Part shown: positions 28,145-38,882 of the stretch, one piece after another
Layout of the letters: each line of letters opens with the position of its first letter
Position numbering within the stretch: position 1 is the stretch's first letter
NCBI RefSeq assembly: GCF_900176885.1
Contig: NZ_LT839648.1
Location: 1,081,049-1,145,048 of the forward strand
DNA: 64,000 nucleotides
Origin: Oceanobacillus senegalensis
Lineage (GTDB): Bacteria; Bacillota; Bacilli; Bacillales; Amphibacillaceae
Reading direction: 5' to 3'
Position numbers and translations under genes: made by a program
Notes under the pieces: generated by a model
Seen by the model: only the letters and a program-made list of their open reading frames with translations
What the model was told of the DNA's origin: nothing
Database searches by the model: none

Positions 28145-28879
28145 ATGGCTGGTCATTCTAAATGGAAAAATATACAAAAAAGAAAAAATGCTCAGGATGC
28201 TAAAAAAGGAAAAGTCTTTATGCGCCATGCTAAGGATATTTATACGGCTGCCAAACAGGGCGGTGGCGATTTAGCTACTAATGCAGCTTTAAGAACTGCC
28301 GTAGAAAAAGCTAAGGCAGATAATATGCCAAATGATAATATAGAACGTAATATCAAAAAAGCAACAGGGGATTTAGATGGAGCAAATTATGAAGAACTAA
28401 CATATGAAGGTTATGGACCAGGTGGAATAGCCGTAATCCTAAACGTGTTAACAGATAATAAAAACCGAACTGCATCAGAAGTTCGTCATGCCTTCAAGAA
28501 AAACGGTGGGAATCTAGGTGAAAATGGTAGTGTTTCTTTTATGTTTGATAGAAAAGGTTACATTATTGTTAACAATGAAGATGGGGAAGTTGATGAAGAT
28601 GAGTTAACACTAGTGGTTTTAGAAGCTGGTGCAGATGATATCGTTCCACAAGATGGTGCGTATGAAATATTTACAACACCAGAAAATTTTCAAGCTGTTG
28701 TTAATCAATTAACTGAAGCTGGCTATAACGTTGAGGATAGTGAAGTGACATTAATTCCACAAAATTATAACAGTGTTTCTGATGAAGATGCAGAAAAAAT
28801 GCAAACCCTTATTGAAACACTAGAAGATAATGAAGATATTCAGGATATTCATCATAATCTTGAGGAAAGTGATTTATAA
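28145..28879 (+). CDS. yrbC: YebC/PmpR-family regulatory protein
   Basis: A 244-residue member of the YebC/PmpR family (TACO1 in mitochondria). Family proteins were described as transcription regulators and more recently as factors that help ribosomes through proline-rich stretches. The N-terminus [20 protein letters not shown] is diagnostic. Other conserved segments are [27 protein letters not shown] and [15 protein letters not shown]. It stands alone between two terminators, as in B. subtilis near coxA. Confidence 0.95.
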   Translation: MAGHSKWKNIQKRKNAQDAKKGKVFMRHAKDIYTAAKQGGGDLATNAALRTAVEKAKADNMPNDNIERNIKKATGDLDGANYEELTYEGYGPGGIAVILNVLTDNKNRTASEVRHAFKKNGGNLGENGSVSFMFDRKGYIIVNNEDGEVDEDELTLVVLEAGADDIVPQDGAYEIFTTPENFQAVVNQLTEAGYNVEDSEVTLIPQNYNSVSDEDAEKMQTLIETLEDNEDIQDIHHNLEESDL

Positions 28880-28921
28880 GAAAATTTTGGGTGGATCGGC
28901 ATGATTTGCTTAGATTTTACT

Positions 28922-28957
28922 AAACTTCTATTTCTAACTAGAAATAGAAGTTTTATG
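28922..28957 (+). terminator. Rho-independent terminator after the YebC-family gene
   Basis: AAACTTCTATTTCTA pairs perfectly with TAGAAATAGAAGTTT, then TTAT. Confidence 0.8.
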
Positions 28958-29000
28958 TATTATTACAAGTCATGTTAGAATGGGAATAGGAGAGAAGCAG

Positions 29001-29600
29001 ATGATAGCATATATTAGAGGGATTTTAACATCAATTCAAGATGAGTCAATCCTGATTGATGTAAATGGGATTGGTTACGAAATTGTATGCCCGAATCCCT
29101 TTGTTTTTCAAGAGTCTATGAATAAGGAAATAAAGGTAACTACATATCACCATGTACGTGAGGATGCTCAAATACTCTATGGGTTTAAGGATGAAGAGGA
29201 AAAATATCTATTCACAAAGCTTATTTCAGTGTCTGGAATAGGACCAAAGGGGGCATTGGCAGTATTAGGATCTGTTGATATCAATGGATTTGTTGCAGCG
29301 ATTGAGCGAGAGGATGATAAATTCCTAACTAGCTTTCCTGGAATAGGCAAAAAAACAGCACGACAGATTATTTTGGACTTAAAAGGCAAGCTAACCCATC
29401 AGTTTTCTATCACAACTGATTCTGACAATCAAAAAGAAAATTCTGTACCAATCAAGGAAATCGGAGAAGCTATAGAAGCATTAAAGGCGCTGGGCTATAC
29501 AGAAAAAGAGCTTAAACATATTCAGCCTGAATTACAAAAACTTTCTGCTAAAGATACAGATGAGATCATTCGAAAAGCTTTAAGTTTATTAATGAAATAA
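29001..29600 (+). CDS. ruvA: Holliday junction helicase subunit RuvA
   Basis: DNA-binding tetramer that holds Holliday junctions for RuvB-driven branch migration. The ATG at 29001 (199 residues) follows AGGAGA by eight bases and gives the family start MIAYIRGIL; the reading from 28980 contains that site. Helix-hairpin-helix segments are visible as LISVSGIGPKGALAVLG and FPGIGKKTARQIILDL. The flexible C-terminal domain III starts around residue 148. The ruvB gene follows after 24 bases. Confidence 0.97.
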   Translation: MIAYIRGILTSIQDESILIDVNGIGYEIVCPNPFVFQESMNKEIKVTTYHHVREDAQILYGFKDEEEKYLFTKLISVSGIGPKGALAVLGSVDINGFVAAIEREDDKFLTSFPGIGKKTARQIILDLKGKLTHQFSITTDSDNQKENSVPIKEIGEAIEALKALGYTEKELKHIQPELQKLSAKDTDEIIRKALSLLMK

Positions 29601-29624
29601 TAGAGAGAAGGGAGGAGCAAACAA

Positions 29625-30626
29625 ATGGATGATCGTATGGTGACAGGGGAAATGCAAGATGAGGATATAACCATTGAACAAAGCCTAAGACCTAATAATC
29701 TGAATCAATATATAGGACAAGATAAGGTAAAGAAGAATCTAAAGATATTTATCCAGGCGGCAAAGATGCGTGAAGAACCACTTGATCATGTTTTATTATA
29801 TGGTCCACCTGGATTAGGTAAGACTACTCTCGCTGCTATCATTGCTAATGAAATGGGTGTGAGCTTTCGTTCAACGTCTGGTCCAGCAATAGAAAGAGCG
29901 GGGGATTTGGCTGCTATCCTTTCTTCCCTCGAACCGGGTGATGTATTGTTTATTGATGAAATACATCGCTTGCCTCGGACGGTGGAGGAGGTTTTGTACC
30001 CTGCTATGGAAGATTTCTTTTTAGATATTGTAATTGGTTCTGGACCAAGTGCAAGATCCGTTCGAATCGATTTACCACCATTTACCTTAGTTGGGGCGAC
30101 AACTAGAGCCGGACTAATATCAGCCCCTCTTAGAGATCGATTTGGTGTACTTAGTAGGTTAGACTTTTATGAAACGAAGGATCTTTGTTCGATTGTCGAA
30201 CGTACTGCAGAAATTTTTGAAACATCCATCACAAAAGAAGCCGCCCTCGAAGTCGCTAGGAGATCAAGAGGTACTCCAAGGATTGCCAATCGGTTATTAA
30301 AAAGGATTCGAGATATTTCCCAAGTCAAAGGGGAAGAGGAAATAAGCTTTCAATCGACAAAAGAGGCATTAAGTATGTTGCAGGTTGATGATGTTGGCTT
30401 AGACCATACGGATCACAAGTTTTTAAAGGGGATTATGGAAGGGTTCCAAGGTGGACCAGTTGGGTTAGATACGATAGCTGCAACAATTGGTGAAGAACCA
30501 CAGACGATTGAAGACGTGTATGAACCATATCTGTTGCAGATAGGATTTATTCAACGAACCCCAAGAGGAAGAATTGTAACAAATAAAGCGTTTCAACATT
30601 TTGGCATGAAAGGGCATGAGGAATAA
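29625..30626 (+). CDS. ruvB: Holliday junction helicase ATPase RuvB
   Basis: AAA+ motor that drives branch migration with RuvA. It has 333 residues. The Walker A motif is GPPGLGKTT (about 60-68), Walker B is FIDEIHRL, and sensor 1 is VGATTRAG. The C-terminal winged-helix domain ends with [18 protein letters not shown]. Its stop shares bases with the start of the following small gene. Confidence 0.98.
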   Translation: MDDRMVTGEMQDEDITIEQSLRPNNLNQYIGQDKVKKNLKIFIQAAKMREEPLDHVLLYGPPGLGKTTLAAIIANEMGVSFRSTSGPAIERAGDLAAILSSLEPGDVLFIDEIHRLPRTVEEVLYPAMEDFFLDIVIGSGPSARSVRIDLPPFTLVGATTRAGLISAPLRDRFGVLSRLDFYETKDLCSIVERTAEIFETSITKEAALEVARRSRGTPRIANRLLKRIRDISQVKGEEEISFQSTKEALSMLQVDDVGLDHTDHKFLKGIMEGFQGGPVGLDTIAATIGEEPQTIEDVYEPYLLQIGFIQRTPRGRIVTNKAFQHFGMKGHEE

Positions 30627-30823
30627 TGGATTTGGGAAAACTTTTTATTGTATTAGGGATTATTTTTCTTGTCATCGGTATAATATGGACATTTATAGGA
30701 AAATTACCAGGAGATATACAATTTAAAGTAGGAAATGTGTCTTTTTATTTTCCAATCGTTACTTCCATAATTATTAGTATCCTCTTAACCTTGATTTTTG
30801 CCATCATTGGTCGTTTTCGTTAA
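30626..30823 (+). CDS. DUF2905 small membrane protein
   Basis: A 65-residue protein with two membrane spans (about residues 6-24 and 42-62) joined by [19 protein letters not shown], the signature of the DUF2905 family. Its function is unknown. The ATG overlaps the ruvB stop (TAATG), so it is translated with ruvAB; the gene often sits at this place in Firmicutes. Confidence 0.85.
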   Translation: MDLGKLFIVLGIIFLVIGIIWTFIGKLPGDIQFKVGNVSFYFPIVTSIIISILLTLIFAIIGRFR

Positions 30824-30878
30824 CAGCATGTATTTGGAAGGCTCTACTAGCCTTGATTCAATAGATAGGAGATTTACA

Positions 30879-31907
30879 ATGAATATTGAAGATTTTGATT
30901 TCGATTTACCGGAAGAACTTATAGCCCAAACCCCTTTAAAGGATCGAACCTCTTCACGCCTTTTAGTATTAAATAAACATACAAAAGAAATGGAACATCA
31001 GCATTTTTCTGATGTTAAAGATTATCTAAAGCCAGGAGATTGCCTTGTATTAAATGATACAAAAGTACTTCCTGCTCGTTTATACGGTGTGAAGGCGGAT
31101 ACTGGTGCAAAAATCGAAGTTCTGTTACTTCATCAGCAAGAGAACGATACATGGGAAGTACTAACTAAACCAGCTAAAAAGGTGAAAGAAGGTACTGAAC
31201 TTGTATTTGGTGATGGATTATTGCGAGCTACTTGTACAGGGTATAAGGAACATGGTGGGCGTATTTTAGAATTTTCTTATGAGGGTATTTTTTACGAGGT
31301 GCTAGACAAATTAGGAGAAATGCCACTTCCCCCTTATATAAAAGAGCAATTGCAGGAAAAAGACAGATATCAAACCGTATATGCACGTGAGGAAGGTTCT
31401 GCCGCTGCACCTACAGCTGGTCTTCATTTTACGACAGAGTTATTAGAAGAAATTAAAGAGATGGGGGTTACCATCGCATTTATCACACTTCATGTTGGTT
31501 TAGGAACGTTTAGACCGGTAAGTGTTGATAATGTGGAGGAGCATGAGATGCATGCTGAATTTTTCCAAATGACAAAAGAAACAGCGGATATATTGAATAA
31601 AATTAATGACAATGGTGGAAGAATTATTTCTGTTGGAACAACTTCAACAAGAACCTTAGAAACTATTGTAAGAGATCATGATGGAAGATTTGTTGAGTCA
31701 AGTGGTTGGACCGATATATTTATTTATCCACCATATGATTTTAAAGCAATTGATGGTCTAATTACGAATTTTCATCTACCAAAATCAACACTAATCATGC
31801 TTGTAAGTGCATTGGTTGATAAAGAAACAATACTCAATGTGTATAATGAAGCTGTAAAAGAACGATATCGCTTCTTCAGTTTTGGAGACGCTATGATAAT
31901 TATTTAG
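30879..31907 (+). CDS. queA: S-adenosylmethionine:tRNA ribosyltransferase-isomerase QueA
   Basis: Forms epoxyqueuosine on tRNA from 7-aminomethyl-7-deazaguanine and SAM, the step after Tgt. The ATG at 30879 (342 residues) follows AGGAGA and gives [19 protein letters not shown]; the longer reading from 30798 runs into the previous gene. Conserved segments include [23 protein letters not shown] and [10 protein letters not shown]. It pairs with tgt, 16 bases downstream. Confidence 0.97.
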   Translation: MNIEDFDFDLPEELIAQTPLKDRTSSRLLVLNKHTKEMEHQHFSDVKDYLKPGDCLVLNDTKVLPARLYGVKADTGAKIEVLLLHQQENDTWEVLTKPAKKVKEGTELVFGDGLLRATCTGYKEHGGRILEFSYEGIFYEVLDKLGEMPLPPYIKEQLQEKDRYQTVYAREEGSAAAPTAGLHFTTELLEEIKEMGVTIAFITLHVGLGTFRPVSVDNVEEHEMHAEFFQMTKETADILNKINDNGGRIISVGTTSTRTLETIVRDHDGRFVESSGWTDIFIYPPYDFKAIDGLITNFHLPKSTLIMLVSALVDKETILNVYNEAVKERYRFFSFGDAMIII

Positions 31908-31923
31908 AAGAGGACGTATGTAA

Positions 31924-33063
<1,140 letters not shown>

Positions 33064-33097
33064 TTAATCAATAATATTTATAGAAGGAGGGGATATA

Positions 33098-33352
33098 ATG
33101 TATTCCATAATAATGCTTATTCTTATGTTTGTTATTTTCTATTTCTTACTAATTCGTCCACAACAAAAACGACAAAAGAAAGTTCAAGAAATGCAAACGA
33201 GTTTACAAAAAGGGGATGACGTAATTACTATTGGTGGCTTCCATGGTAAGATTCATGCTCTAGATGAAGGTACTGTTGTATTGATTACTGAAAACGGTAC
33301 TAAGCTTACCTATGATCGTACTGCTGTTCGAGAAGTAAAACAACAACAATAA
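33098..33352 (+). CDS. yajC: Preprotein translocase accessory subunit YajC
   Basis: Single-span membrane protein associated with SecDF-YajC. The 84 residues begin with a hydrophobic segment (IIMLILMFVIFYFLLIRPQQKR), the usual YajC signature. The cytoplasmic part contains LQKGDDVITIGGFHGKI. Binding site AGGAGGGG. A terminator follows. The secDF gene lies 2.6 kb further on the same strand. Confidence 0.96.
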   Translation: MYSIIMLILMFVIFYFLLIRPQQKRQKKVQEMQTSLQKGDDVITIGGFHGKIHALDEGTVVLITENGTKLTYDRTAVREVKQQQ

Positions 33353-33383
33353 CAAAAAATTACTTCATACATAGGGAAAGGTA

Positions 33384-33421
33384 AAAAGTTGTCTCACACT
33401 TTTGGGTGGGACAACTTTTTT
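33384..33421. terminator. Terminator between yajC and the convergent membrane gene
   Basis: AAAAGTTGTCTCAC pairs with GTGGGACAACTTTTTT. The A run at the left means it may serve both strands. Confidence 0.85.
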
Positions 33422-33437
33422 GAAATATACTATCAGA

Positions 33438-33821
33438 TTAAGATTCCCTAGTGTCTCCTAGTATATTTACACCAATGACACCTCCTGCTAGTGCTGCAAA
33501 GATGTAACCTAGGTGGTGTAAGGTTTGTTCTAAGGAAAAACCTTGTTGGTACCCAAGATATTGTACAAGGAATGTAAAGACAGTAAAGCCAACCCCGGTT
33601 AGACCTCCGATTATCCAGCCTTTTGTCTTTCCTTTTAATCCACTTATTAAACCACCTACAAATAATGATAGGATGCCAATGACTAACGCAATCCATGAAA
33701 GTAAGCTTTCTTCTAAGGAAGTTACTCTTAGTAAGAAAGCAATAATGATACTAGAAACAAGAATAAGACTTAGTACGACAATCCAACCAAATAATAGACC
33801 ATGAAATAACTGTCTTCTCAT
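33438..33821 (-). CDS. yrzE: TIGR04086 family membrane protein
   Basis: A 127-residue integral membrane protein with four hydrophobic segments (about 10-32, 40-60, 67-88 and 103-120), matching the TIGR04086 family represented by YrzE in B. subtilis. Its function is unknown. AAGGAGG precedes the ATG. It is transcribed towards yajC and away from spoVB. In related genomes it occupies the same place between yajC and spoVB. Confidence 0.83.
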   Translation of the reverse strand: MRRQLFHGLLFGWIVVLSLILVSSIIIAFLLRVTSLEESLLSWIALVIGILSLFVGGLISGLKGKTKGWIIGGLTGVGFTVFTFLVQYLGYQQGFSLEQTLHHLGYIFAALAGGVIGVNILGDTRES

Positions 33822-33964
33822 TTATTTTCCTCCTTTTAGTCTTTGTCCATTTTATATAGACATCTTATTCACAATGTTAAAAAAGTAGAAGAAAAACCTT
33901 TGAGATTCTGTATTCTTTTATGAATAATTTTGAACACAATTGTATTATCATTTTTTCAGTACCA

Positions 33965-35515
33965 TTAAATCCACTTCTGAAGGAAAGGTAATTGTTTTAA
34001 TTCCTCTCTAGTTACAAACCTTAAAAGTATTAAAAATCCAAGGTAGATAATTAATAAAATTAAGAGTGTGAGTAAAAAGAATAAAATATTAGGTTGAAAC
34101 ATATCAAACATTCTTTTCAATAGGGTTCCTGTACCCCACGTTAGTAGTATGAGTAAAATCATTTTACTAATATCTTTAAAAGGAATAGAATATTGAATAG
34201 CATTTTGTAATGTTATTAAGTGTAATAAGGTTATTAATACAACTCCGACACTCATGGAAATCGCGACACCCATAATACCGAAGTTTGGGTTTGATGCTAG
34301 TATAAATAGAACAATAAATTTAACCATTGCACCAATTAGACTATTCCACATCGCTGGTCTAGCTAAATCAAGAGCCTGCAGAGCGGCTTGAAGCGGTGAT
34401 TGAATATATAACAAAATGTAAAAAGGTGCCATTAATACGATGAAAGGGCTAGCACTTCCTGTTCCATACATATAGGTAAGAATTTGTACCGAAAATAAAG
34501 TTAATACAATGGTTGCTATCGCTCCAGATGCAAAGGAAATTCGGATGGATTGATGAATACGATAATGTATAAGTTTGCGATTATTCTTCGCCTCTGCTTC
34601 TGAAATGTTTGGGACTAGTGCAATTGCTAAAGAATGTGTAATAAAAGTAGGGAGGTATAACAAGGGTAATACATAACCGGTTAATTCCCCATATTGCTTG
34701 GTAGCTAGAGTGGTTGTAATTCCCGCAATAGCTAAACTCTGTGCAACGAGTATTGGCTCCAGAAAATTGGATACCGAACCTATCATCCTGCTTCCGGTAC
34801 TAGGCAAAGAAATGGAAAATAACTCTTTTAATGTTCCCTTACTTGATTTAAGATAGGAAAAGAAATTGGTTCGAACTTTTATTCGTTTCTTACGTTTGAA
34901 GCTATTTATCATATATAGCATTGAAACAAATTCTCCTAGAATCACACTTACCATTGCACCGGCAGCTGCAAATTCCACACCGTATGGAAGGAGGAACTTA
35001 ATAAATAAAGCAACACAAGTTATCCGTACGACTTGTTCAATTACCTGTGCAAAACTTTGTGGTTTCATATTTTGCTTTCCTTGAAAGTACCCTCGTAAAA
35101 CAGCAGAAACGGCTGTAATAGGAACAATAGGACTAATTGCTATTAAAGGGTAAAGCGTTCTTTCATCTGTAAGTAATGTTGTGGCAATAAATGGTGCTCC
35201 AATTACCATGATAATGGTAAATAAAATACTCGTAATAGAAGTTATGACTAACGAGACGATTAATATCCTTTTTACTTTCGCCTGGTCACCAATTGCATCT
35301 GCTTCAGCTACTCTTTTAGAAATAGCTACCGGAAGTCCAAGCTGAGTTAAGGTCATAACTAAAAATAGGGTAGGTAATGCCATCATATATAAACCTACAC
35401 CTTCTTCCCCCATTAATCTAGCTACAACAATACGATTAATAAAACCGAGAAATCGCGTTATCATTCCAGCAAATATTAAAATTAGAGCTCCTTTTAAAAA
35501 TGTTTGTTTGGTCAT
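33965..35515 (-). CDS. spoVB: Stage V sporulation protein B (MOP-superfamily flippase)
   Basis: Polytopic protein of 516 residues from the MurJ/MATE-like MOP superfamily, needed for spore cortex synthesis, probably as a lipid-linked precursor flippase. About fourteen hydrophobic segments are visible. The N-terminal KGALILIFAGMITRFLGFIN and LRGYFQGKQNMKPQSFAQVIEQ are typical of SpoVB-type proteins. The start has a weak binding site (AGGCAGGG). The gene stands divergently to comN. Confidence 0.93.
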   Translation of the reverse strand: MTKQTFLKGALILIFAGMITRFLGFINRIVVARLMGEEGVGLYMMALPTLFLVMTLTQLGLPVAISKRVAEADAIGDQAKVKRILIVSLVITSITSILFTIIMVIGAPFIATTLLTDERTLYPLIAISPIVPITAVSAVLRGYFQGKQNMKPQSFAQVIEQVVRITCVALFIKFLLPYGVEFAAAGAMVSVILGEFVSMLYMINSFKRKKRIKVRTNFFSYLKSSKGTLKELFSISLPSTGSRMIGSVSNFLEPILVAQSLAIAGITTTLATKQYGELTGYVLPLLYLPTFITHSLAIALVPNISEAEAKNNRKLIHYRIHQSIRISFASGAIATIVLTLFSVQILTYMYGTGSASPFIVLMAPFYILLYIQSPLQAALQALDLARPAMWNSLIGAMVKFIVLFILASNPNFGIMGVAISMSVGVVLITLLHLITLQNAIQYSIPFKDISKMILLILLTWGTGTLLKRMFDMFQPNILFFLLTLLILLIIYLGFLILLRFVTREELKQLPFLQKWI

Positions 35516-35625
35516 ATTGGTCGCCCTGCCTTCTCAAAAAATAAAAATTCATATACAATGATATATATGCTATTTGTATGGCCAAGCATGACAAGCAAAT
35601 TTTCCAGATAAATAGGAGGGAAATT

Positions 35626-35925
35626 ATGGAAGTCTTTCAACCTGTAAATGAATGGAAACATGAGGTTAAACCGGTATTAGATAGTAAATCAAGGGAATTT
35701 CAGGAATTAGGTTATTCTCAGGCTACAAGTGAAGATATTTGGAAATGTTTAATAGAAAAAGTATGGAAGGGGAATCCTAAAAAACGAATTTACGAAACGG
35801 TTCAGGATATATTTCATTTAGGTTCTAGTGTATACTTAAGTTACTTGACCGTTCATTCATATGAAAATGTTGATTTAATGGCTTCTATTTCCGCATTAAC
35901 GAGCGAAGGAGAAGCAAACGATTAA
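35626..35925 (+). CDS. comN: Post-transcriptional regulator ComN
   Basis: Small protein known in B. subtilis to regulate comE mRNA after transcription and to localise with DivIVA. The ATG at 35626 (99 residues) follows AGGAGGG; the reading from 35578 adds 16 residues that include that site. The sequence is helical and soluble, with LGYSQATSEDIWKCLIEKVW and VQDIFHLGSSVYLSYL. It lies just before secDF and divergent to spoVB, as in B. subtilis. A role in competence here is inference, since comC is missing from its usual site. Confidence 0.85.
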   Translation: MEVFQPVNEWKHEVKPVLDSKSREFQELGYSQATSEDIWKCLIEKVWKGNPKKRIYETVQDIFHLGSSVYLSYLTVHSYENVDLMASISALTSEGEAND

Positions 35926-35959
35926 AGATTGTACATAAGAAGTAGGAGGCAATTCATAC

Positions 35960-38230
35960 ATGAAAAAGAGAGGCAGAATCGTTGCCTTTTTTCTAATCGT
36001 ATTACTATTTGCATTAACGATTGGAACAACGATTACAGGTGTTACGAAAGATATTAATCTAGGACTCGATCTTCAGGGTGGATTTGAAATTTTGTATGAA
36101 GTAGAACCAGTTGATGAGTCTCAGGAGGTTACGAGAAGTCTAATGGAGGGCACGGTGGAAACGTTAAATGACCGTGTCAATCGACTTGGAATAAGTGAGG
36201 CAGTAATTAACATTGAAGGGGACGATAGGATTCGTGTTCAATTGGCAGGAGTTGGGGACCAGTCTGAAGCCAGGGAATTAATTGGAACCTCTGCCCAACT
36301 ATCGTTCCGTGATGTAAATGATAATGTATTATTGAGTGGTACGGATATTGTAGAAGGAAGTGCTTCACAGGATTTTGACCCGACAACAAATGCGCCAATC
36401 GTATCACTACAATTAAAGGATGCCAGTAAATTTGGTGAAGTAACAAGTCAAATTAAAAATATGAATGATCCGCAAACACCATATCCTGATAATCTACTAG
36501 TCATTTGGATGGATTACAGGGAAGGGGATTCATTTGCAGAAGAATTTGGAAAGGCTGACCCTAAATATATATCTGCCCCAAGTGTAAATGAAACGTTAAA
36601 TACTACGAATGTCATGATAAGTGGTAATTTCACTGTGGACTCGGCAAAGCAATTGGCAGATATTATTAATTCTGGTTCATTACCAGTCCATATGACCGAA
36701 ATTTATTCTAATTCTGTTGGAGCACAATTCGGTGATCAGGCATTAAGTGAGACAGTGTTTGCAGGTATTATCGGTGTTGCACTTATAATTTTATTCTTAT
36801 TAGCTGTTTATCGTTTTGCAGGAATTATTGCATCAATAAACTTAATCATTTATACGTATATTGTCTTATTAGTCTTTGAATTGATGAACGGGGTATTGAC
36901 ACTTTCTGGCATTGCAGCACTTATTTTAGGTATTGGAATGGCAGTAGATGCGAATGTTATTACATTTGAACGTATAAAAGAGGAGTTACGAGTTGGAAAA
37001 TCTGTAAAAGCAGCGTTTAAAGCTGGTACGAAAAACTCCTTCACAACAATCCTAGATGCTAATTTAACAACCCTTATAGCAGCAGCTGTATTATTTGTTT
37101 TTGGTACAAGCTCTGTAAAAGGATTTGCAACTATGTTAATTATTAGTATTTTAGTGAGTTTTCTAACAGCGGTGTTTGGTACAAGGTTATTGCTCAGTTT
37201 TTGGGTTCAAAGTGGTTCTTTAAACAAACGTAAAGGCTGGCTTGCAGTAAAAGAGACTGAGATTAAGGATATTGCAGATAACTCAGGTGAGGAACCGAAA
37301 TTATTTAACCGTGACGTAAATGTTGTACAACATCGGACGAAACTTTTTGTTGGGACTAGTCTCATCTTTATCATAGGGGTAATTTCATTTATTGTATTCC
37401 AAATTAATCCCGGAATTGATTTTACTGCCGGATCTCGTATAGAAGTCGTTTCAGATAATAGCTTAACAACGGAGGAAGTTGAACAAGGCTTTGAAGAATT
37501 GGGGTATGAAGCAAAATCTATAGTGTTATCAGGTGATAATAACGAGATTGCAGTATCACGATTTGAAGATGTATTAACGGAGGACAACGTTGCAAAAGTA
37601 CAGGATTATTTTGTCGATAAATATGGACAAACCCCAACTGTCAGTGTTGTTTCTCCAATTGTTGGACAAGAACTAGTAAAAAATGCGATTTATGCAGTTT
37701 CTATTGCAGCCATATTCATCATCATTTATGTAACATTACGGTTTGAATTTTTCTTTGCATTAACTGCTTTAATTGCACTGTTTCATGATGTATTTATTAT
37801 GCTCGCGGTATTTAGCATTACACAAATTGAGTTTGACATAACCATTGTTTCCGCACTCTTAACCATTGTTGGGTATTCGATTAATAATACGATTGTTATT
37901 TTTGACCGAATTAGAGAGAACATCCGATTAGAAAAACGAGTCAAATCCTTTAAGCATCTTGCAACGATTGTAAATAGAAGTTTTATCCAATCGTTTACAA
38001 GAAGCATGAATACAGCAATTACAACCTTAATAGCTGTTTTCGCTTTCTTAATCCTAGGTGCTTCATCTATTACAACCTTTGCTCTTGCGCTAGCAGTAGG
38101 GTTATTAGCAGGTACTTATTCGTCCTTATTCCTTGCTGCGCAGATTTGGCTTGTATGGCGTGGTAAATCTATTAAGGATAAACCACTTGATTTTAGAAAG
38201 AAAAAACGCGTTGATGGTCCACAAGTATAG
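35960..38230 (+). CDS. secDF: Fused protein translocase subunit SecDF
   Basis: Proton-driven membrane protein that aids export through SecYEG. At 756 residues it is the fused form of Bacillaceae: the SecD half (about 1-430) with DINLGLDLQGGFEILYEV and the SecF half (about 460-745) with NPGIDFTAGSRIEV. About twelve membrane spans are seen, with large external loops after the first and seventh. GIGMAVDANVITFERIKEEL and NNTIVIFDRIRENI are the conserved pair. A terminator follows. Confidence 0.97.
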   Translation: MKKRGRIVAFFLIVLLFALTIGTTITGVTKDINLGLDLQGGFEILYEVEPVDESQEVTRSLMEGTVETLNDRVNRLGISEAVINIEGDDRIRVQLAGVGDQSEARELIGTSAQLSFRDVNDNVLLSGTDIVEGSASQDFDPTTNAPIVSLQLKDASKFGEVTSQIKNMNDPQTPYPDNLLVIWMDYREGDSFAEEFGKADPKYISAPSVNETLNTTNVMISGNFTVDSAKQLADIINSGSLPVHMTEIYSNSVGAQFGDQALSETVFAGIIGVALIILFLLAVYRFAGIIASINLIIYTYIVLLVFELMNGVLTLSGIAALILGIGMAVDANVITFERIKEELRVGKSVKAAFKAGTKNSFTTILDANLTTLIAAAVLFVFGTSSVKGFATMLIISILVSFLTAVFGTRLLLSFWVQSGSLNKRKGWLAVKETEIKDIADNSGEEPKLFNRDVNVVQHRTKLFVGTSLIFIIGVISFIVFQINPGIDFTAGSRIEVVSDNSLTTEEVEQGFEELGYEAKSIVLSGDNNEIAVSRFEDVLTEDNVAKVQDYFVDKYGQTPTVSVVSPIVGQELVKNAIYAVSIAAIFIIIYVTLRFEFFFALTALIALFHDVFIMLAVFSITQIEFDITIVSALLTIVGYSINNTIVIFDRIRENIRLEKRVKSFKHLATIVNRSFIQSFTRSMNTAITTLIAVFAFLILGASSITTFALALAVGLLAGTYSSLFLAAQIWLVWRGKSIKDKPLDFRKKKRVDGPQV

Positions 38231-38242
38231 TATATTCAAACT

Positions 38243-38275
38243 AAACCCTTACAGAAAAAACTGTAAGGGTTTGAT
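38243..38275 (+). terminator. Rho-independent terminator after secDF
   Basis: AAACCCTTACAG pairs with CTGTAAGGGTTT around AAAAAA, then TGATTTGTTTTT. Confidence 0.82.
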
Positions 38276-38338
38276 TTGTTTTTAAAGAAAAGGGTAATTT
38301 AAGTAATGGGTATATTAAACTTTTTAGGAGGTTAACGT

Positions 38339-38671
38339 GTGAAAGGACAAACGTATGTTATACTAGCAATCATTTTAGTAATAATAATTACTGTCTTCGC
38401 AATTATGAATGTGGAGCCAGTAGAGGTTAATTTCTTCTTCTGGAATGGAGAAATACCCCTTATTCTTGTCATATTGTTCTCTGTATTAATGGGTGGTTTA
38501 ATTACCGCTGCCGTTGGTGCTATAAAGATGTTTCAATTGCAAAGAGAAAATAAGCGATTGAAGAATACAAACAAAGCCTTAGAAGTGAAACGAGAACATT
38601 ATATGCAAGAAAATCAATTGGAAGAAGTAAAAGAAAACATGGGTAACGTCGAAGGAGAGAAAGAGGAATAG
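38339..38671 (+). CDS. yrvD: LapA-family (DUF1049) membrane protein
   Basis: A 110-residue protein with two membrane spans (about 6-24 and 38-62) around the NVEPVEVNFFFWNGEIPLIL loop, then a charged coiled-coil tail. This is the LapA/DUF1049 pattern, and the position between secDF and recJ is that of B. subtilis YrvD. The start is GTG at 38339 behind AGGAGG. Function unknown; LapA-like proteins in Gram-negatives take part in lipopolysaccharide assembly, which does not apply here. Confidence 0.82.
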   Translation: MKGQTYVILAIILVIIITVFAIMNVEPVEVNFFFWNGEIPLILVILFSVLMGGLITAAVGAIKMFQLQRENKRLKNTNKALEVKREHYMQENQLEEVKENMGNVEGEKEE

Positions 38672-38832
38672 GCCATTTTTATACAGTATGGAAGTTTTAT
38701 GTTGTAATGGAAGTATTATGTGCCGTAATTGGAGTGTATTTTTATAGTGGTATACGATGACATATTATATCTTCATGCCAAAACAGTAACCTTTAAATAA
38801 TGCAGTCACCTTACAAAGGAAAATATTCTTAT

Positions 38833-38861
38833 TTGCTACCCCTGATATGCTCTAGTATAAT
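38833..38861 (+). promoter_or_regulatory. Probable sigma-A promoter for recJ
   Basis: TTGCTA and a perfect TATAAT are 17 bases apart, about 20 bases before the recJ ATG, leaving a very short leader with AGGGGTG. Confidence 0.6.
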
Positions 38862-38882
38862 AGATTAGTCAGGGGTGAATCT